A DNA stretch of 64,000 nucleotides from assembly GCA_964627535.1 (NCBI GenBank), contig CAZVJW010000008.1:1-64000 (forward strand). Direction: 5' to 3'. Under the pieces are notes generated by a model. That model made no database searches. It saw only the letters and a list, made by a program, of their open reading frames with translations, and was not told the origin of the DNA. A program made the position numbers and the translations under genes. Shown piece after piece: positions 55,698-64,000 of the stretch. The stretch's first letter is position 1. Each line of letters begins with the position of its first letter. The DNA comes from UBA1447 sp964627535. GTDB taxonomy: Bacteria > Bacillota > Clostridia > Oscillospirales > Acutalibacteraceae.

Positions 55698-58070
55698 CTA
55701 TTTAATTCTGATAAAGTCCCTTTTCTTCACGGTAAACCCGCCGACATCAAAATCGCTGCCGGTATAGTTTACATAAATGATTTTACTGCCTTCATATTCC
55801 GTGCAGAACACGCCGGGAGCAATCTTCGTATGCCTGATCATTCTCGCATCACGCAAATCAGACAGCGCGGTGTTTGCCTTTAAATAAAAATCAACAGCCT
55901 GATTAATCCAATCATCATAATAAAATTTTTCAACACCGCCGGTTTTATCTTCAAGATCTTTGTATGTCCACTCATAGCACGGGCTGGCGCCATACTCAAT
56001 ATAACGCAGCATCCTATCCTTCAGTTCTTTTTGCTCCTCATCATTAATGCTGCCATACTCGATATCTTTTGCCGCAATGCCTGTTACATCCGTATTCAGG
56101 GCATCGTTTATCGGTGTACCGGAATAATCAACAATGCCATGCATAATCAGCTGAATAAATGGTACAGCCTCATATGCAGGGTTTTCCTCAACGGATGTTT
56201 CGAGCGGCATAGGCATGTTAACAATAACATCGGCATTTTTTATTGCACAGAAATTCCCGGTATCTGCCATCACTTTTCTGCCGGTTGAAAGCGAGGTTAG
56301 CTGCCTTGCAACCTCCGAAGCCGCAATTTGCCGGTTGTATCCGTCACCGGAATAATCGGAATACAGTATTTTGCATGCATCATTTACACAAAAACCGGTC
56401 AGTTCTGTATTTTTAAAATAGGTTAATGTCTTCAGAACAGCCTTATCAATCCCCGCCACAGTGCGAATGCCCCTGCTGAAACTTGCGTCGCCCGCATATT
56501 CATATAGTTCATTTGGCGCTGTGAAGCAGGCAGAATCTTTGGTAATTGCAGCCGCCGGTTTTGATTTATCGGACAAACTGTTACCCCCGGTAGAAAGCAG
56601 ATCAATATCCAAAAACAGCTGTATCTTCTGCGCCGATAAATATTTATTCAGCGCTGTAAACCCGTTCTTCCCACCCAGGGAAAGCATAATGTCCGCTCTT
56701 GCAATGTCGGTTTGGTTTAACCCGCCCGTAAGGGCGCCTTTATACCGCAGGAAAATACCGTTAACCCCTTTGGATTTCATTCTTGTCAGCATATCCTGCG
56801 CCTGTTCAAAGGTGGTAAGCACCGCCGTAGTTTTTACAGGGATACTTTTTATTATGTTATTTTTTACCGCCCCGACAACGGTTAAATTAAAAGGCAGATA
56901 ATCGCTTTTTTCAACCGTTTTGGTTGAAAGGAATTTGTCGCGGATCAACTGTTCTCTGCATACGGATGCCAAACCCGAATATGTCGCGTTCGCACCGGCA
57001 ACAAATCGCATGCAAAGCTTGATTTCATTAGTAACAGCAGTATTTTCATTATAGTAAAAAAAGCTGTTTTGGCTGATATATCTGTAGTATTTATTTTTTT
57101 TCTCAACTGTTAAAACAGGTGTCATATTGAACCTTGCGCCAACCCTGTTGTAACCGCCCGTTCCGGTTGCGCGGTCCGCTGTGACAGACGCGACAGCATC
57201 ACCTTTTTGCACAAGCACGGCAAGAGCGCTTTCGCCGCGTTTCAACCCATATGCGGCAATAACGGCCGTGTTTGCCGTTTTGGCACCGGAAGAGCCCGCA
57301 TCATTGCCGTAAACATTAAAGGTCAATTGCTTAAAATCCGGTTGTTCGACCGCGGTGTTAATTAACGCACCGCTGCCGTCCGGCACAAGAATAAAGTCGC
57401 CTGCTGCGGCTGTTGACGATGCCCCGAAATATTCGAGCAACCCCAAATATTCGATTTTTGCATTCCCGTTGCCGGAAAGATTTTCGTTGGAGCAGGATAC
57501 AATAAGGCTGCCATCTGTAAGCGTGTATTTCACACTTACGGAAAAAGCAATGTCACCTGTAATATATTCTGTTTTTTTGCCGGTTTCGGAATCAAGCGTT
57601 ATTGTATAATGAACGGTTACGCTTGCGGTTTCCGCTGTATATGACACGTTGCCGAAAGCGACCGAATTATCCTGAGAATTCAGATAAAGCGTTTCCCCGC
57701 CGTTTACAACCGTAAGCGACACGACCGCGGCGGAATTACCGGATGTTTGACCGCTGCTGTCAGGAACATATGGCAGCGAATACCAAACACTGTTTTTTAA
57801 GGTTTCCTTAACAACAATCGAATAGTTTTTTTCGTCGATATAAATCTCGATTAGTCCCGATTTCGCAATATATTTCAACTCTTCATTACCGGTAACATGC
57901 AGAGTGCTGTCTGTGTTTTCCGGGTAGATATCCTTCACGGCATCTTTCACAAGGACCTGCAATTTCGCGGCTTCGGTCTTTTTTCCGCAGCCTGTTAAGC
58001 AAAATATCATCGCTGCCGCAAGTAAAAGGGAACATGCGCGCAGAGTAAAACTTTTTATTTTGCCGGTCAT
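55698..58070 (-). CDS. DUF5696 lipoprotein
   Basis: A 790-residue exported lipoprotein. The signal peptide ends in the lipobox LTGC (Cys28). The rest fits the DUF5696 family of Clostridia and Bacilli: a beta-sandwich N-terminal half (about 60-370) and a probable TIM barrel (about 390-700; GIFLRYKGALTGG, FLDIDLLSTGG, TGFCVNDACKILYSDYSGDG, VNMPMP). The layout resembles a glycoside hydrolase, and family genes are often found beside sugar ABC transporters, but no activity is established. AGGAGTGATG lies upstream of the ATG. No transporter gene is adjacent here. It is convergent with metA. Confidence 0.75.
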   Translation of the reverse strand: MTGKIKSFTLRACSLLLAAAMIFCLTGCGKKTEAAKLQVLVKDAVKDIYPENTDSTLHVTGNEELKYIAKSGLIEIYIDEKNYSIVVKETLKNSVWYSLPYVPDSSGQTSGNSAAVVSLTVVNGGETLYLNSQDNSVAFGNVSYTAETASVTVHYTITLDSETGKKTEYITGDIAFSVSVKYTLTDGSLIVSCSNENLSGNGNAKIEYLGLLEYFGASSTAAAGDFILVPDGSGALINTAVEQPDFKQLTFNVYGNDAGSSGAKTANTAVIAAYGLKRGESALAVLVQKGDAVASVTADRATGTGGYNRVGARFNMTPVLTVEKKNKYYRYISQNSFFYYNENTAVTNEIKLCMRFVAGANATYSGLASVCREQLIRDKFLSTKTVEKSDYLPFNLTVVGAVKNNIIKSIPVKTTAVLTTFEQAQDMLTRMKSKGVNGIFLRYKGALTGGLNQTDIARADIMLSLGGKNGFTALNKYLSAQKIQLFLDIDLLSTGGNSLSDKSKPAAAITKDSACFTAPNELYEYAGDASFSRGIRTVAGIDKAVLKTLTYFKNTELTGFCVNDACKILYSDYSGDGYNRQIAASEVARQLTSLSTGRKVMADTGNFCAIKNADVIVNMPMPLETSVEENPAYEAVPFIQLIMHGIVDYSGTPINDALNTDVTGIAAKDIEYGSINDEEQKELKDRMLRYIEYGASPCYEWTYKDLEDKTGGVEKFYYDDWINQAVDFYLKANTALSDLRDARMIRHTKIAPGVFCTEYEGSKIIYVNYTGSDFDVGGFTVKKRDFIRIK

Positions 58071-58268
58071 CCTATATCATCACTCCTGTCAAGCGTATTT
58101 TAATAAAGCCAAGTATATCATATCAGGTTCAACTTTTCAACCGCAGGCCATCTGTTTTTGAACCCGGTAAAATTTATTCCGCCATGTTTTACCTTCTGTT
58201 AAACACAGCGGAATTGTTTATTTTCGTTATATTTAATGATTACCGGCGGTTAACGCTTAACGGCGGTT

Positions 58269-58372
58269 ATACTAATTACTCATAAAAACCTAACTAAAAA
58301 TTCGGTACAAAAACCCATTTGTCAAAGGTTTTTGCTTGATTTCATAGAGGTTTTTTAATCGCGAATTAGTAT
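58269..58372 (+). repeat. ATACTAAT palindromic element, copy 8, overlapping a gene end
   Basis: A 104-bp copy (ATACTAATTACTCATAA ... AATCGCGAATTAGTAT) with internal pairs AAAAACCT / AGGTTTTT and CAAAAACC / GGTTTTTG. Its last 18 bases encode, on the minus strand, the final five residues and stop codon of the metallophosphoesterase gene. Confidence 0.87.
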
Positions 58373-59467
58373 TATATCAACGCCAAAGAAATCCAATACA
58401 GCACCAGCCATTTTGACCGGATTCCAGCTTGATTGTTGTGCGGCATAGAAAATAGCTTTTCCTATGCCCGAAATTACCTCAAGGGCAACGGCATTAGCAT
58501 CGCCGTCAAGCCCGCCTAACGTAAACAATTTATACCTCAAATCCGTCACAGGGTTATCGCCGAGCAAACCGATAAATGTCAGAACATGCGTTTTATATGC
58601 CGATGTGTCATTTTCGTTTAATTCAATCACCCTGACGCCGCGTTCCATCTCCGGGCCGAATTCATTGAAGCCCGCCGTAGGTGTATAGACATAATCAACA
58701 CCCAAACGGCTGAAAGTATCCGAACGGTAATGGTTGTGCCCGAAAAAGGACGCGATTATATCCCCCTGCGCGGCAAATGAGCCATATACATTTTCGTTGT
58801 AAGGCACGATATGCTGGAATTCAATAGACGGAACCGGTTTGCCGCCGTTTGCTGTTTTCAGCTCATTGCTTTTTGAAATATACCAATTCACCTGGTCGGG
58901 CAAAACCTCACTCTGATTGGAATCAAGCAAATAAATATTAAAAGCTGTGCCGATGCCGTCGCTGCCGAGAATAGGCAGATTGTAATTGCCGCACCCGCTT
59001 ACAGACGGCCCCTCATCCACAACGAGGCACCCCTTGTATTTTTGAAGCATTTTCACCTGGTCTTCTAAGCTGACGGCTATTGCGCCATCATGATTGCCGA
59101 AAGCAAACGCGAAAGGTATTCCTCTTCTTACAAGCGGTTTAACAATATTGTCAAGAGCCTTCGCAACTTTGCAATTAATATTGCCGCCGTCAAAATCCGA
59201 ATCGTAATTCTTCATCTGGTCGCCTGTAAATACAACCAAATCCGGTTTGCTTTCATTAAGTGCTTTTTGAATCAATGTCAGCATATTGGGCGACGCCCAC
59301 TGCGTATCCTGTGAATCCGAGATTTGAACGATTGTAAAAGTACCGTCACTGTTGAATTTTAAAGGACCGGGTGAAGAGGCCTCAGCGGCATTTGCTGGGG
59401 CTAATAATGTAAATAATAAGGTGACCGCAATTAAAAGGCTTATGACTGCTTTGCTTTTTGATTTCAT
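58355..59467 (-). CDS. Secreted calcineurin-like metallophosphoesterase
   Basis: A 370-residue exported phosphoesterase. The signal peptide is about 1-28. The five metal-site blocks are present: QISDSQDT, VFTGDQMKN, AFGNHDG, FQHIVPYN and GHNHYRSD. This matches the purple-acid-phosphatase-like/Icc branch that hydrolyses phosphomonoesters or nucleotides outside the cell. GGAGGGATAAGT precedes the ATG. The coding region ends inside a palindromic element, which contributes residues Ile-Leu-Ile-Arg-Asp and the stop, so the native C-terminus has probably been replaced. The conserved catalytic part is unaffected. Confidence 0.87.
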   Translation of the reverse strand: MKSKSKAVISLLIAVTLLFTLLAPANAAEASSPGPLKFNSDGTFTIVQISDSQDTQWASPNMLTLIQKALNESKPDLVVFTGDQMKNYDSDFDGGNINCKVAKALDNIVKPLVRRGIPFAFAFGNHDGAIAVSLEDQVKMLQKYKGCLVVDEGPSVSGCGNYNLPILGSDGIGTAFNIYLLDSNQSEVLPDQVNWYISKSNELKTANGGKPVPSIEFQHIVPYNENVYGSFAAQGDIIASFFGHNHYRSDTFSRLGVDYVYTPTAGFNEFGPEMERGVRVIELNENDTSAYKTHVLTFIGLLGDNPVTDLRYKLFTLGGLDGDANAVALEVISGIGKAIFYAAQQSSWNPVKMAGAVLDFFGVDIILIRD

Positions 59468-59557
59468 ACTTATCCCTCCATTATCTCACCAAATATTTAA
59501 TAGGCAACTATATAAAAATCCCCTCATATAAATTTGACTAAATATGGGGGTGTAATT

Positions 59558-60013
59558 TTATTCGTCGTTATCGTTGTCTTTTTTGCTTTTCTTCCTTCTT
59601 GCTTTGCTGCTTGCATTGCTTTCTTCCATTTTAGCGGCTTTCTCCGCTTCCTGCGCTTCCTTGGCAGCCTGCCTTTCAGCCTCAGCCTTTTCGGTGGAAG
59701 TGTTGTTCGTACTGATTGCCCAGCGGGTTATCTTGATTTTATTCCTGTCCGCGCCGGTTTCAATAATAAGAGAATCATCTTTAATGGTAACTACTCTGCC
59801 GACGATACCGCCGATGGTAGTGATTTCATCGCCAACTTGAAGACTTTCGCGCATTTCTTTTTCGGCATTTTGCTTTTTCTTCTGCGGCCTGATCATGACG
59901 AAGTACATTATTGCAAACATACCGCCCATTAAGAAAATTAAGGAAAACGAGCTTTTACCGCTTGTGCCTGATGCAGCAGCGCCGGTACCTGCCAATAGTG
60001 TGTAGAAATTCAT
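59558..60013 (-). CDS. yajC: Preprotein translocase subunit YajC
   Basis: A 151-residue protein with one N-terminal membrane helix (FSLIFLMGGMFAIMYFVMIR) followed by the family signature RPQKKKQ and the cytoplasmic domain VGDEITTIGGIVGRVVTIKD. YajC associates with SecDF and the Sec translocase. The C-terminus (about 105-151) is a long, highly charged extension rich in Lys, Glu and Ala, longer than usual. It follows tgt on the same strand, a conserved gene order. GGAGG precedes the ATG. Confidence 0.92.
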   Translation of the reverse strand: MNFYTLLAGTGAAASGTSGKSSFSLIFLMGGMFAIMYFVMIRPQKKKQNAEKEMRESLQVGDEITTIGGIVGRVVTIKDDSLIIETGADRNKIKITRWAISTNNTSTEKAEAERQAAKEAQEAEKAAKMEESNASSKARRKKSKKDNDNDE

Positions 60014-60089
60014 TAATATTTAACCTCCGAAAATGTAATGCTATTATTATAAACTTACAAGCTCCATTATGCAAGCTATTTTTTACCGT

Positions 60090-61220
60090 CTAAATCCTTG
60101 TATCAAGTTTTACCGTGTAATTTTCTTTGAAGGTTTCAAACGATCCGTTATCCAGAGCGTCGCGAATTTTTTGCATCAAAGTGTTATAGAAATATAAATT
60201 ATGCATAACGCTTAGACGCATTGCCAGCATTTCTTGTGCCTTGAACAAGTGGTGAATATAGGCACGCGAATGCTTTTGACAGGTTGGGCACGAGCAGGAG
60301 GCATCAATCGGATTATTATCGACTGCATATTTTGCATTGTTCAGGTTTATGATGCCTTCTCCGGTGAACAGATGGCCGTGACGGGCGTTGCGGCTTGGCA
60401 TAACACAGTCAAAAAGGTCAACTCCCCTGCTGACCGCTTCAAGAATATTGCCGGGTGTACCCACGCCCATGAGGTAACGGGGTTTATGCTTTGGCATGTA
60501 AGGCTCCACAACCGAAATAATACGGTACATATCTTCCTTGGGCTCACCGACGGCGAGACCGCCTATCGCATAGCCGTCAAGGTCAAGCTCCGCTATTTTC
60601 TGCATGTTCTCTATCCGAAGGGTTTCAAAGGTGCAGCCTTGATTAATACCAAAAAGCAACTGCTTTTTATTCAGTGTATCGCTTAAAGAATTCAGCCTTT
60701 CCATCTCGTCCCTGCAGCGGTAAAGCCAGCGCACGGTACGCTTGCAGGATTGTTCGGCATACTCCAACCCGGCAGGATTTTCGACGCATTCATCAAACGC
60801 CATGGCAATTGTTGACGCCAGGTTTGATTGGATTTGCATGCTTTCCTCCGGGCCCATAAAAATATGCCTGCCGTCAATATGGGACGAAAAATGTACGCCT
60901 TCTTCTTTAATTTTTCTCAATGATGCCAGCGAAAACACCTGAAAGCCTCCGCTGTCGGTTAAAATCGGCGCGTCCCAACCTGTAAACTCATGAAGGCCGC
61001 CCAGTTCCTTTATCAATTTGTCTCCCGGGCGCAAATGTAAATGATAGGTATTGCATAACTGCACCTGGCACTTAAGGTCTTTTAAATCGTACGCCGAAAC
61101 GGCGCCCTTAATTGCACCTTGTGTTGCCACATTCATAAATGCGGGCGTTTGTACGGTACCGTTCACCGTTTCGAATTCACACCGGCGCGCCGCGCTTTGT
61201 GTTTTTAAAAGTTTTAACAT
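60090..61220 (-). CDS. tgt: tRNA-guanine transglycosylase (queuine tRNA-ribosyltransferase)
   Basis: A 376-residue TIM-barrel enzyme that exchanges guanine-34 of GUN-anticodon tRNAs for preQ1. Seen are the substrate-binding DSGGFQVFSL (catalytic Asp), GGLAVGE, the nucleophile region FDCVMPSRNARHG and the zinc site CSCPTCQKHSRAYIHH (CxCxxC ... H). The length is normal. GGAGAAAAT precedes the ATG. It precedes yajC, and queA lies upstream on the same strand but is separated by a membrane-protein gene and two palindromic elements. Confidence 0.95.
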   Translation of the reverse strand: MLKLLKTQSAARRCEFETVNGTVQTPAFMNVATQGAIKGAVSAYDLKDLKCQVQLCNTYHLHLRPGDKLIKELGGLHEFTGWDAPILTDSGGFQVFSLASLRKIKEEGVHFSSHIDGRHIFMGPEESMQIQSNLASTIAMAFDECVENPAGLEYAEQSCKRTVRWLYRCRDEMERLNSLSDTLNKKQLLFGINQGCTFETLRIENMQKIAELDLDGYAIGGLAVGEPKEDMYRIISVVEPYMPKHKPRYLMGVGTPGNILEAVSRGVDLFDCVMPSRNARHGHLFTGEGIINLNNAKYAVDNNPIDASCSCPTCQKHSRAYIHHLFKAQEMLAMRLSVMHNLYFYNTLMQKIRDALDNGSFETFKENYTVKLDTRI

Positions 61221-61278
61221 ATTTTCTCCATTCGCTGCAAATGCTGACTGTCAGCAAAACATAAATGCCGGCATGCTC

Positions 61279-61381
61279 ATACTAATTACTCATAAAAACC
61301 TAACTAATAAACCCTCACAAAGCCTCATAAATCAAGGCTTTTGATTGATATTTTAGAGGTTTTTTAATCGTGAATTAGTAT
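61279..61381 (+). repeat. ATACTAAT palindromic element, copy 9
   Basis: A 103-bp copy (ATACTAATTACTCATAA ... AATCGTGAATTAGTAT), 54 bp behind the stop of the membrane-protein gene and 58 bp upstream of tgt. It is inverted relative to copy 10 on the other side of that gene. Confidence 0.87.
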
Positions 61382-61435
61382 CAATCAACTGTATTCCATA
61401 ATCCGTTCTATGAAACGCGATAAAAGAGGCCTGTT

Positions 61436-63052
61436 TCAGAATATATTTTCATCAAATATCAGTATATGATACTCATCGGAAATTATTTCACCGGTCTTCA
61501 TCCGTGCTAATTCATCCCATTTATCGGTATTGTCAAGAATATTATATTCCATCTCGTTGAGCAGAAGAAAATAATGTTCCTGATCCTTTTGATCATTAAA
61601 CCAACTGTATTGCGACTGATAGTAATAAGGGCTGTAACCGCTGTCATCTATAGTTACATTTCGCACTTTAACCTTTGAATCCGAAATAACGGTAATTGAT
61701 TGAGAGTACCAAAAGGTTGCGTAACCATAATCCAAATTATTCTCTTCCAATACCTGCGTCAGTTTATGAAGATCATTTTCACGCCCGTAATCGGACGGCA
61801 TAGACAGAATAGACCCGGCCGAAATCAGACAGGGCAGCATAATTGCGGTTAAAACGATAATACTTTGCCTGATACCGAAACCTCTTTTATCCCAAAGCCA
61901 CTTTGCATAAGCAACGCAAACGACAACGGAGGAGCCTACCAAAGGACTCAGCCGCCAGTTCGCGCCCGACAAGCAGCCGAATATGAACGCATATAAAATA
62001 AAAGCAGAAACACCTATGTGACTCCAAAGTAAAAGCTTCAGGTTTCTGTCCCGAATCTTTTTATATTGGAAAAGCATAGCGGCCGGAGCGGCCAGCAACA
62101 CCGCACCTCCAAGAATTCGTATAATGTTCAGCACCGACTTCACACTTGCCAGCGGATCCGATTCCGAAATATTAACCCCTAAGAGGCTAAACCACTGCGG
62201 AATAAACTTCATCAGATTTGAATCCCAACTGCTCATTGCCGCATAGTGCGAATAGCCTTCGGCATACCCGGCCACAATATTGCCCTTAATAAGTTTGAGA
62301 GAAACCAGCCCGCAAACAGTTGCAAAAACAATAATGATTACAATAATGCCTTGTATTATATTCCTGTTTGAAAGAAATTTGACTGTTGAGTCGAAAAACC
62401 TTTCAGCGATGACAGCGAATAAAAGCGGGAATGTATACATAACCAGCGTCGATACTCCGTTTAACGCGGTTAACTCGGTAAACGCAAACATGAAAAACAA
62501 CAGAAGATAAGTTTTTTTAATTTTCGAATTTTCGCAAAGGCCGCTCATTGCCGTCAGCTTGCAGACAAGGTTTAACCCGACAAACAAGAACAGCAGGCCC
62601 AGGCTGTAATAAATAATATGGCCCCAGAAAATTTCACGCAGCTTTTCGCTTGATGACAGCGTCATTAATGTAATGATAACGGCTGCCATAGACCAGTTGT
62701 AATTAAACTTCATAGAACGGAACAGGAAAAATAACGCCGCAATGAACAACCCGGCAAAAATAACCATACCGATGATGTGTGTTGTCATCGACACCCCGAA
62801 TAAAGATATAAACGGAAGCATTATCAGGGAGCCGCCAAACGGCAGTAAAGCAGAATATTTAAAGCTGTCACTGATAAGTCTGCCGGAGTCACAAACAGCC
62901 TCTGCCCAATAAATAGTATCGGTGCAGTCCGACTGGAAATATCCTTGACCGGGAAAAATAATAAAATAAAAAACCAAAAGGCAGACACCGGCCATCAGCG
63001 CTGTCAGCATCCAAGTAACCAAATTGCCAACCGAAATTTTATGATTTCCCAT
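61436..63052 (-). CDS. Polytopic membrane protein of unknown function
   Basis: A 538-residue protein with about 11 membrane helices and a C-terminal soluble domain of about 120 residues outside the membrane (ending YHILIFDENIF). After the first helix is a loop reading QSDCTDTIYWAEAVCDSGRL, placed like the catalytic first loop of GT-C glycosyltransferases and polyprenyl-phosphate-sugar transferases, with an Asp-rich DCTDT. The general architecture fits that superfamily, but I cannot assign a family. AGGAG precedes the ATG. It interrupts the usual queA-tgt order and is flanked by inverted palindromic elements on both sides. Confidence 0.75.
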   Translation of the reverse strand: MGNHKISVGNLVTWMLTALMAGVCLLVFYFIIFPGQGYFQSDCTDTIYWAEAVCDSGRLISDSFKYSALLPFGGSLIMLPFISLFGVSMTTHIIGMVIFAGLFIAALFFLFRSMKFNYNWSMAAVIITLMTLSSSEKLREIFWGHIIYYSLGLLFLFVGLNLVCKLTAMSGLCENSKIKKTYLLLFFMFAFTELTALNGVSTLVMYTFPLLFAVIAERFFDSTVKFLSNRNIIQGIIVIIIVFATVCGLVSLKLIKGNIVAGYAEGYSHYAAMSSWDSNLMKFIPQWFSLLGVNISESDPLASVKSVLNIIRILGGAVLLAAPAAMLFQYKKIRDRNLKLLLWSHIGVSAFILYAFIFGCLSGANWRLSPLVGSSVVVCVAYAKWLWDKRGFGIRQSIIVLTAIMLPCLISAGSILSMPSDYGRENDLHKLTQVLEENNLDYGYATFWYSQSITVISDSKVKVRNVTIDDSGYSPYYYQSQYSWFNDQKDQEHYFLLLNEMEYNILDNTDKWDELARMKTGEIISDEYHILIFDENIF

Positions 63053-63115
63053 TTAATATCTCCTCTCATTCAATTATTAATATACCGGTTTTAAGAGGTA
63101 TGTATCGCAAAGATT

Positions 63116-63218
63116 ATACTAATCCCGATTATAAAACCTCCATGAAATCAAGCAAAAACCTTTGATAAATGGGTTTTTGTGCTGAATTTTTAGCTATGTT
63201 TTAAAGAGGGATTAGTAT
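63116..63218 (-). repeat. ATACTAAT palindromic element, copy 10
   Basis: A 103-bp copy with GGGATTAGTAT ends; its reverse complement differs from copy 1 (995-1097) at only a few positions. It lies 43 bp behind the queA stop and 63 bp upstream of the membrane-protein gene. Confidence 0.87.
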
Positions 63219-63261
63219 TAACTGCAATAATCAGTTGTTCGGGCCTCAGAATGTTCAATCC

Positions 63262-64000
63262 TTATTCATCGATATCTGATAGCGCCGCAATTAACATCGC
63301 ATCTCCAAAGCTGAAAAAGCGGTATTTATCCTTAACCGCCGTTTTATAAGCTTTCATTGTATTATCATAACCGCAAAAAGCGCACACCAGCATAATCAGG
63401 GTGCTTTCCGGCAGGTGAAAGTTGGTAAGCAATGCGTCTATACATTTGAATTCATAGCCCGGATAGATGAAAATATCGGTCCATGCCTCATGCCCGCCTA
63501 TTTCGCCTTTTTCAGCGAAAACGGATTCAAGTGTACGGCAGCAGGTTGTGCCGACAGCAATTACCCTTCCTCCGTTTTGTCTTGTTCTGTTTATAATATC
63601 GGCGGTTTCATCCGGCAGCCGGTAATGCTCCGAGTGCATAAGATGGTCTTCAATGTTATCGGTTTTAACAGGCCTGAAGGTTCCCAAGCCTACATGCAAT
63701 GTTACAAACCCGACCTCAACACCGGACACGCGGATTTTATCGAGCAGTTCCGGCGTAAAATGCAAGCCTGCAGTCGGCGCCGCGGCGCTTCCGAGTTCTT
63801 TTGAGTAAACAGTTTGATAGCGTTCTTTATCCTGCAGTTTTTCGGTTATGTAATGCGGCAGCGGCATTTCTCCGATTTTATCAAGCACATCGAAAAAATT
63901 GCCGTCAAATTTAAACTTCGCTATACGGTTGCCGTCGTCCAGAACATCCAAAACTTCGGCGCTCAACAAACCGTCGTTAAAAATAAAGCGCGTGCCTTTT
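63262..64000 (-). CDS. queA: S-adenosylmethionine:tRNA ribosyltransferase-isomerase QueA, 5'-truncated by window edge
   Basis: The C-terminal 245 or so residues of QueA (full length about 340), open to the right edge of the window. It adds the epoxyqueuosine cyclopentane ring to preQ1-34 in tRNA. Diagnostic blocks are LPHYITEKLQDKERYQTVYS, the GSAAAPTAGLHFTPELL signature, VGLGTFRPVK, VIAVGTTCCRTLES, FIYPGYEFKCIDALLTNFHL and LPESTLIMLV. The frame is intact. It works with tgt in queuosine synthesis; the two genes share a strand but are separated here by a membrane-protein gene. Confidence 0.95.
   Translation of the reverse strand, partial: KGTRFIFNDGLLSAEVLDVLDDGNRIAKFKFDGNFFDVLDKIGEMPLPHYITEKLQDKERYQTVYSKELGSAAAPTAGLHFTPELLDKIRVSGVEVGFVTLHVGLGTFRPVKTDNIEDHLMHSEHYRLPDETADIINRTRQNGGRVIAVGTTCCRTLESVFAEKGEIGGHEAWTDIFIYPGYEFKCIDALLTNFHLPESTLIMLVCAFCGYDNTMKAYKTAVKDKYRFFSFGDAMLIAALSDIDE

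Overview
The window (about 45% GC by eye, strong GGAGG-type ribosome binding sites) looks like a scaffold from an uncultivated Gram-positive anaerobe of the Clostridia, probably Oscillospirales/Ruminococcaceae-like. The evidence is type I dockerin and cohesin modules, BspA-type LRR_5 surface proteins, a T-box leader, DUF6273 and DUF5696 proteins, several GPH-family sugar transporters and a queA-tgt-yajC locus. Two runs of exactly 100 N (50093-50192 and 51795-51894) mark scaffold gaps, so this is a draft or metagenome assembly. Nearly all genes lie on the minus strand.

Layout. 1-2450: start of a GPH transporter, a MarR regulator with a promoter/operator that suggests autoregulation, and a plus-strand alpha/beta hydrolase bracketed by small repeats. 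2561-16806: a carbohydrate-uptake and catabolism block with an unknown membrane-anchored protein, a GPH transporter fused to an LRR_5 ectodomain (interrupted by a frameshift), an alpha/beta hydrolase, a second GPH transporter, a 1308-residue lyase-like protein, a frameshifted HSL-type esterase and a GH109-like NAD-dependent glycosidase. 17082-19127: an acyl-CoA ligase behind a T-box leader whose specifier reads as tyrosine. 19260-21072: a phosphate transporter (Pit plus DUF47). 21251-24334: PHP phosphoesterase, Gfo/Idh/MocA dehydrogenase and sugar isomerase.

24401-54361 is dominated by very large secreted modular proteins with C-terminal dockerins; two of them also carry an N-terminal cohesin-like module. 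Their cargo is LRR_5, CUB, Big_3, a lipase-like hydrolase with a degenerate M23 domain, a CHAP amidase, and internalin-type LRR with GLUG repeats. Embedded among them (30525-39126) is a glycan-degradation operon: GH3, GH36, a GPH transporter and a GH110-like beta-helix protein. With the GH109-like gene this suggests attack on alpha-Gal/alpha-GalNAc-capped host or plant glycans.

54717-64000 is more housekeeping: metA of the acetyl-CoA type, a DUF5696 lipoprotein, a secreted metallophosphoesterase, yajC, tgt, a polytopic membrane protein and queA. Ten copies of a 101-136 bp palindromic element with ATACTAAT ends, and one longer relative, are scattered through the window, mostly just behind minus-strand stop codons. 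One copy supplies the last five codons and stop of a gene, and two flank the extra membrane gene inside the queuosine operon. No tRNA, rRNA or CRISPR array was seen.
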